Made by a program: the position numbers and the translations under genes. The notes under the pieces were generated by a model. It was not told the DNA's origin. It worked only from the letters and a program-made list of their open reading frames with translations, and did not search any database. DNA of 36,777 nucleotides from Proteobacteria bacterium UBA2363 (GTDB lineage: Bacteria; Pseudomonadota; Gammaproteobacteria; Xanthomonadales; UBA2363). Numbering within the stretch: the stretch's first letter is position 1; each line of letters opens with the position of its first letter. Positions 32,616-36,777 of this stretch are shown here, one piece after another. The DNA is taken from contig DDTN01000021.1 in assembly GCA_002344355.1 (NCBI GenBank), forward strand, positions 40,211-76,987. The letters run 5' to 3'.

Positions 32616-33655
32616 GCCGGCACCTGCCGGCGCGCCAGCCAGGGCTGCGCCATCGGCCGGCGCCGCGCATAGGCCGTCTCGATCACGGCCAGCGCCTTGA
32701 GCGCCGACTCGGCGGTGACGATGGGCGCGCGGCGCTCGCCGACCGCCTCGATGAAGTCGTCCAGCTGCGCCCGGTAATGGCTGTGCGAATCCCAGTGGCT
32801 GGCACAGACGATCTGCATCTCCATCGGGCCCTGGCGTGCCATACGGTGCAGGGTCAGGATCTTCGGGTTGGATGTGGCGGCCTCCAGCGTGCCGCGCTCG
32901 CCGACCACCCGGATGCTGCGCCGCAGCCGGTGCGACCAGCTGAACTCGAAGCTTGCCGGCACCTTCCGCCCGCCCATGTCCAGGTTGCCGGTGAGCCTGG
33001 CGTTGCTCTCGAAGCCCTCGCCGAAGGCATCGTCCTCGCAGGCGATGTCGTGCAGGTCGCCGAACAGCCAGAGCACGCGGTCGAGCAGGTGCACGCCGGT
33101 GTCGAACAGCACGCCGCCGCCGGTCGCCTTGCGATCGAAATAGCTGTTGCTCGCCATCGCCCAGTCCAGCGGCGCGCCGTCCTCGACGAGCACCTCGCGC
33201 ACCGCGCCGATCTCGCCGTCCTCCACCAGGTCGGCCAGCCAGCGGTTGTGCGGAAAGAACCGCATCATCAGCGCCACCGCCAGGATCCGGCCGGTCTCGC
33301 GCGCGACCTCGGCCATCCGCTCGCCGTCGGCCACGGTGATCGCGATCGGCTTCTCGCACAGGACATCGATGCCCATCCGCATCAGCTCGATGGCGACCGG
33401 GGCGTGGAAGCGCGGCGGCACCGCCACCAGCGCGGCGTCGACCTTGCCGGCCAGTTCGCCGACGTCGGCGACGAGCTCGGCGTCGACCCCGCTCTCGCGG
33501 GCGGTCAGCGAGGCGTTCCGGCGGTCGCGGTCGCAGAACGCCGTCACCCGCACGCGCGGGTCCGCGACGATCACCGGAAGGTGGGCTGCGCGCGTGATCG
33601 CGCCACAGCCGACGATCCCGAGCCGCAGGGGCCGGTTGGAATCAAAACCCGTCAA
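32612..33655 (-). CDS. Gfo/Idh/MocA-family NAD(P)-dependent oxidoreductase
   Basis: 347 residues if the TTG at 33655 is used. It is the first start after an in-frame TAG, no ATG or GTG precedes the Rossmann strand, and the ribosome site is weak, so the N-terminus is uncertain. The nucleotide-binding motif G-I-V-G-C-G-A-I is at 13-20, the family signature C-E101-K-P103 follows, and D185-T-G-V-H189 holds the catalytic Asp/His. The C-terminal domain is the usual open beta-sheet. It oxidises or reduces a sugar or inositol-type substrate that cannot be named. Coupling to the SDR gene suggests the two act in sequence on one sugar. Confidence 0.85.
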   Translation of the reverse strand: MTGFDSNRPLRLGIVGCGAITRAAHLPVIVADPRVRVTAFCDRDRRNASLTARESGVDAELVADVGELAGKVDAALVAVPPRFHAPVAIELMRMGIDVLCEKPIAITVADGERMAEVARETGRILAVALMMRFFPHNRWLADLVEDGEIGAVREVLVEDGAPLDWAMASNSYFDRKATGGGVLFDTGVHLLDRVLWLFGDLHDIACEDDAFGEGFESNARLTGNLDMGGRKVPASFEFSWSHRLRRSIRVVGERGTLEAATSNPKILTLHRMARQGPMEMQIVCASHWDSHSHYRAQLDDFIEAVGERRAPIVTAESALKALAVIETAYARRRPMAQPWLARRQVPA

Positions 33656-33895
33656 AGTCCGCGCCCCAGCCCCGGAAGGTCGACGAAACTAACCACAGCC
33701 CATCGGGACCGTCAATGGCACCGGCCAGATCGGGGCACGTAGGGAATTGACGAGATCGGGCCCTTGCACGCGCCGGCCAGGCGGCATCGGCATGGAATGG
33801 CATCGAACTGGCATCGTGCCGTCCCGGCGTGCGGCCGTGGCCGGCATAGGGACCAGCCCGCTGCCAGGCGTTCCCGTCTGTGGCAGGATGTCGCC

Positions 33896-34348
33896 ATGTT
33901 CGCGAAACTGCCGGTACTTGCACTTGTCGCCGTTGCCGGGGTCTTGCTGGCCGCGGCGGTCGTCCCGCTCATCGGCTGGTGGTCGGCGGTGACCGTTCCC
34001 GCCGGCTATTTCGACGCGTTCCGGGCGCTGGGTTCGCTGGCGCTGGGCCACCTGGTCTGGTCCTACGCCGTTGTCGGCCTTCTCGGCACCGGCATCGTCG
34101 TCCTGCTCGGCAGCCTGGCGACGCTGGCACTTGCCCGGGCACCGCGCGCCGCGGTCATCGCCATGCTCCTGGTCGGCTTCTATCTGGGTGCCCATGCGCT
34201 GCTGCCGGCCCTCCAGGGGCAGCCCGGACTCGCGCTGCTGGCCGCACGTCCCTGGTGGGGCTACGGCATCGAGCTGGCGGTGCTGACGAGTGCGCTGGCG
34301 GCGGGCTGGCTGTATGGCCGGCGCCAGCGTCCGGTGGCGCCGGCCTGA
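33896..34348 (+). CDS. Small integral membrane protein of unknown function
   Basis: 150 residues from ATG 33896, with four hydrophobic segments (about 5-25, 42-68, 78-100 and 118-142) and a short basic C-terminus (Y-G-R-R-Q-R-P). There is no signal peptide apart from the first segment and no recognisable catalytic motif. Codon use has the third-position GC bias of the neighbours, which supports it as a real gene. An ATG 8 bases upstream is out of frame. I do not recognise the family. It is divergent from the Gfo/Idh gene across 240 bases that show no clear promoter. Confidence 0.65.
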   Translation: MFAKLPVLALVAVAGVLLAAAVVPLIGWWSAVTVPAGYFDAFRALGSLALGHLVWSYAVVGLLGTGIVVLLGSLATLALARAPRAAVIAMLLVGFYLGAHALLPALQGQPGLALLAARPWWGYGIELAVLTSALAAGWLYGRRQRPVAPA

Positions 34349-34696
34349 GCAGGCGCCGGCCCGACGGGCCCTGGCGCATAGCGGCACGGCGCCCCCGCTG
34401 CCTCCCTGCGCCGGGGTTCAACGCCCGAACGACCTGGTCCCCGCGCACCCCTGGACCGGTGGCTGGGCTGGCCTGGGGCAGCCACTGCAATGGGCGAGGT
34501 CAGGCCCTGTCGCCAGCCCCTGCCAACAGCGGCAGCAGCGTCTGCGCAGCACCGGCCCCGCCTCGCCCTGCGCGAGCAGAGCGCCAGGGAGAGCTCACGG
34601 CAACGCCTGAAGCTCTACTCTCCGAGTGTCCACTTGACGGGAGAGCTAACGCTACCGTTTCCGCGAACTGAACATGCGCAAGCTCATGGGCACGGA
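34349..34696. other. Gene-free region at a base-composition boundary
   Basis: It opens with a bulged hairpin (GCGCC-GGCCC-GAC-GGGCC-CT-GGCGC, 34353-34377) right after the stop of the membrane-protein gene, a possible terminator. GC content falls visibly from about 34,580 onward. A weak dyad (CTCTCC...GGAGAG) lies near 34,618-34,646. No gene, integrase or tRNA fragment is seen. Confidence 0.45.
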
Positions 34697-36583
34697 TCAC
34701 CAACGGTGTATCAGCGTCGCCCCCCCCTGAGTGGTCACCGCAATCACCTCAGATCCGTAGCCGAACGCCCGGACTGGTGCACCGTTAAGAATGGTTTCTG
34801 CCACCGGCGTGTTCAGGCTCCAGCGCACGAGGCGGGTGGAACCGCCGGGTTCTGCGTGCATGGACACGGCGTCGTTTCCGATCCACGTCAGGTCTTTGAA
34901 GGACACTGGAAAAGGCGCAAGCATGGTGAGGTTGATTCCGTCGAACACCTGCCCCGACCCAAGAGTGACTCGGGCGCCGTTGGGCGTAGGTCTGATTGGG
35001 TACACGGTTTGCACAGTTCCGTGATAGGGCGTCTCCCCACTTGCCACGACCGTCCCCTGTGTCGAAATTTCCTCGAAGTGCAGGTCATTCGGAGAAGTGC
35101 CATCTCTAAAGAAGAACATTCGCCGCGTTGCGCGGCTCCACGAGAACTCTTGACTAAAGCGGTTCCAGGGAAGCCAATGGGTTTCCTGACCCATCTGATT
35201 GAAGATTCGATGCGACGCCCAAGCGCCAGTGGAATCGACGGTCATCACGAACTCATCGGCCGCGCCCATTCCAGTGGCCGTAACCGGCCCGAAGCTCAGA
35301 AACATCGGCGCAACGGACCCAGGGTTCAGGACACCGAGACGTCCACCTTCGTAGGCGACGTAAACCTGATCGCCCGCGCGGTTGACTGACGCGAACCGCG
35401 GCTCGAAGCCAAGCGCCGCGCTCCGAAGATAGGTCCACTCATCAACCGAGAATCGATGAACAACGCGCTGGTTCCGATTGAACAGATACAAGATCCCCGT
35501 GTCCGACAGGTCAGCGGAATCAGGAACGAAGGGAACCTGATTGGGATTTGGCGCGGGCGGAGGACGGCGCCCGCGAAAAAAGTCGAGCAACTGGTGTTGA
35601 TGAACTTCGATGCTTCCGAGAACAGCGCCACCGCGAAAGAGAAACACGGTGTCGCCGTGCTTTGAGATGCCTTGCGCAGACTGTGCCAACTCCATCACCC
35701 CGACCTCGCGAAACTCAGTCGTCAACCATGCCAGGCGCGCGCCCCGTAGCACGAAGATGCCGGGCTCGGACTCGGCACCATCCGTTTGAATGAAAACATC
35801 GCTTAGTTGCCCCCCGGTCCCGCTGCGGTAGGTCAAATCAGCGCCGCGGAACGCAATCCCCAACTCGTCAATGACCACACTGGCGTCGAGCGAGGCATAT
35901 ACAACGGTTCCTCCGGGGAAATCACCGTGATACGGGGATGCGAAGTGAGCGCCGAATGAGCCATTCGAGCTCACAGGTATCCTGAGAATATCCACTGGCG
36001 AAATCTGTGTCTGCCAGCCGAAGAGATATCCAGAATCAGCCGCAACGACGAACCTTCTCGGGGTATAGTAGCCACCAAGACTCTCATAAACCGCCACCTG
36101 CACAGCGTCAGCTATCCGAACAGATTGCAGCTTTCGATCTCGACTCGAAATCAGAAAACCGTTGTAGATCCCGATATCGTCGGCATTGGTCCAGGCGACC
36201 GGAAAAATTTCGCCTCCGGTACCACTGAGGTCGAAACGCCGAACGTTGATGTTCTGATTGACGAAAATTCCCTCATTTGAGACGGCGATCGATTTCGGAA
36301 CAGCATCCAGATGGATGTCAGCCAACCACGCTCCCGCGTCCAAGTCGAAACGCCTGACGACCGCAGGTGTCGCGTAAAGGAAATACACGACCGCCTGATG
36401 CTGGACCTTTCGAAGCCACGGTGTCGAAACCGATTCGACGACTTGCTGTGCCGGCCGCGCCATCTGCTCCGCCGAGTTCGGTGGAGTCGCATCCAACGCC
36501 CTTGCTAAGAGGCCAGAGCTGGCCACCACCGCCAGAACTAAAGCGAGGACGGACTGCTTCATGCAACCCTTGGTGATATTCAT
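34697..36583 (-). CDS. Secreted beta-propeller-like protein of unknown function in lower-GC DNA
   Basis: 628 residues from ATG 36583, where GGGGAG lies 4-5 bases upstream; an ATG at 36562 (MKQSVLALVLAVVASSG) is an alternative and gives a cleaner signal peptide ending near residue 27. The mature protein consists of repeated short beta-like units with V-x-R-F-D-L, Y-L-F-N-R-N-Q-R-V-V-H-R-F-S-V and similar stretches, as in YVTN/WD-like propellers. No catalytic residues and no GF[EQ] tail are present; it ends in H-R-W. Codon use is much less GC-biased than in all other genes here (many third-position A and T), which suggests recent acquisition. I do not recognise a named family. Confidence 0.75.
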   Translation of the reverse strand: MNITKGCMKQSVLALVLAVVASSGLLARALDATPPNSAEQMARPAQQVVESVSTPWLRKVQHQAVVYFLYATPAVVRRFDLDAGAWLADIHLDAVPKSIAVSNEGIFVNQNINVRRFDLSGTGGEIFPVAWTNADDIGIYNGFLISSRDRKLQSVRIADAVQVAVYESLGGYYTPRRFVVAADSGYLFGWQTQISPVDILRIPVSSNGSFGAHFASPYHGDFPGGTVVYASLDASVVIDELGIAFRGADLTYRSGTGGQLSDVFIQTDGAESEPGIFVLRGARLAWLTTEFREVGVMELAQSAQGISKHGDTVFLFRGGAVLGSIEVHQHQLLDFFRGRRPPPAPNPNQVPFVPDSADLSDTGILYLFNRNQRVVHRFSVDEWTYLRSAALGFEPRFASVNRAGDQVYVAYEGGRLGVLNPGSVAPMFLSFGPVTATGMGAADEFVMTVDSTGAWASHRIFNQMGQETHWLPWNRFSQEFSWSRATRRMFFFRDGTSPNDLHFEEISTQGTVVASGETPYHGTVQTVYPIRPTPNGARVTLGSGQVFDGINLTMLAPFPVSFKDLTWIGNDAVSMHAEPGGSTRLVRWSLNTPVAETILNGAPVRAFGYGSEVIAVTTQGGATLIHRW

Positions 36584-36630
36584 CGTCTCCCCGACTGGCC
36601 AGTTGTTGTGGACGCAAGACAGCAGCGTCG

Positions 36631-36659
36631 ATACTATCAAACGCGAAGCCTCAGTTCAA
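36631..36659 (-). promoter_or_regulatory. Sigma-70 promoter of the low-GC propeller gene
   Basis: On the minus strand there is TTGAAC (36659-36654), a 17-base spacer, then TAGTAT (36636-36631). The expected transcript start near 36,624 gives a ~40-base leader to the ATG at 36583. This is the best consensus promoter in the window, in keeping with the different composition of this segment. Confidence 0.6.
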
Positions 36660-36777
36660 TATGCCATGAAAGCTACAAGCGGAATGTGTCAATGGCCTGA
36701 GACAGCAGGCGACGCGAAATTGGTGAGCGTGCGGATCGATTGATGGTTGAGGGGTGAGGGTCTTCGCGGGTCGCGGG

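Noticed and set aside
33642..33923. Minus-strand frame ending in WGADFDGF, resembling the GF[EQ] tail
   Set aside because: It has no signal peptide or family pattern and overlaps the Gfo/Idh start region. The ending is in a different frame from any real gene, so I regard it as coincidence.
34490..35389. 299-residue plus-strand open frame
   Set aside because: It overlaps the 3' part of the propeller gene in antisense, has no signal or domain pattern, and its composition is that of a shadow.

Overview
The window is a chromosomal segment of a very GC-rich Gram-negative bacterium, most likely a gammaproteobacterium of the order Lysobacterales (Xanthomonadales). That placement is an inference. 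It rests on the extreme GC bias, the cysK, proBA, acs/actP and cydAB gene types, a DcaP-like porin, GC-rich intergenic hairpin repeats, and secreted proteins ending in a short F-x-[DN]-G-F-[EQ] tail, which I associate with this order. No rRNA, tRNA, CRISPR array, transposase or phage gene was seen.

Layout. (1) 1-1281, minus strand: a Lys/Ala-rich protein cut by the window edge, and a BI-1/YccA-type membrane protein. (2) 1471-6166, plus strand: three consecutive secreted proteins, namely an Asp-box beta-propeller, a second smaller propeller-like protein and a tandem carbohydrate-binding-like protein. The first and third share the C-terminal tail. An EF-hand lipoprotein follows (6392-6667). (3) 6754-10222: cysK and the proline genes proB and proA. 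(4) 10523-12609, minus strand: a secreted alpha/beta hydrolase and a secreted partner protein. (5) 12862-25284: a complete acetate-uptake and activation module. It contains a DEDDh exonuclease with a cNMP/CBS/DUF294 nucleotidyltransferase, a symporter-fused hybrid histidine kinase of CrbS/MxtR type, a LuxR-type response regulator of CrbR/ErdR type, the acetate symporter ActP with its small DUF4212 partner, a DcaP-like porin, and the divergent acs gene. An inverted repeat lies between the porin and acs. (6) 25600-28536: a GbsR/MarR-type repressor overlapping cydA, which overlaps cydB (cytochrome bd oxidase). A perfect palindrome sits on the promoter. (7) 28617-31126: an SGNH hydrolase, a glutaminyl-peptide cyclotransferase and a yeast-type cytosine deaminase translationally coupled to it. 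(8) 31458-33655, minus strand: an SDR epimerase and a Gfo/Idh/MocA oxidoreductase. (9) 33896-34348: a small membrane protein. (10) 34697-36583, minus strand: a secreted beta-propeller protein in DNA of visibly lower GC, probably acquired.

How the parts work together. In region 5 the porin would admit small carboxylates and ActP/DUF4212 would import acetate. Acs would make acetyl-CoA, and the kinase/regulator pair would switch the set on. The DUF294/exonuclease pair is a recurrent neighbour of this set with no settled role. Region 6 looks like a self-contained, autoregulated terminal-oxidase operon. Several genes (proB, the LuxR regulator, the DUF294 gene) have a -10-like hexamer only 6-7 bases before their start codon, which suggests leaderless transcripts. 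Nothing here is a clearly unprecedented system. The best leads are the C-terminal tail on secreted proteins, the hydrolase with its partner, the palindrome-controlled GbsR-cydAB operon, and the acs/porin inverted repeat.
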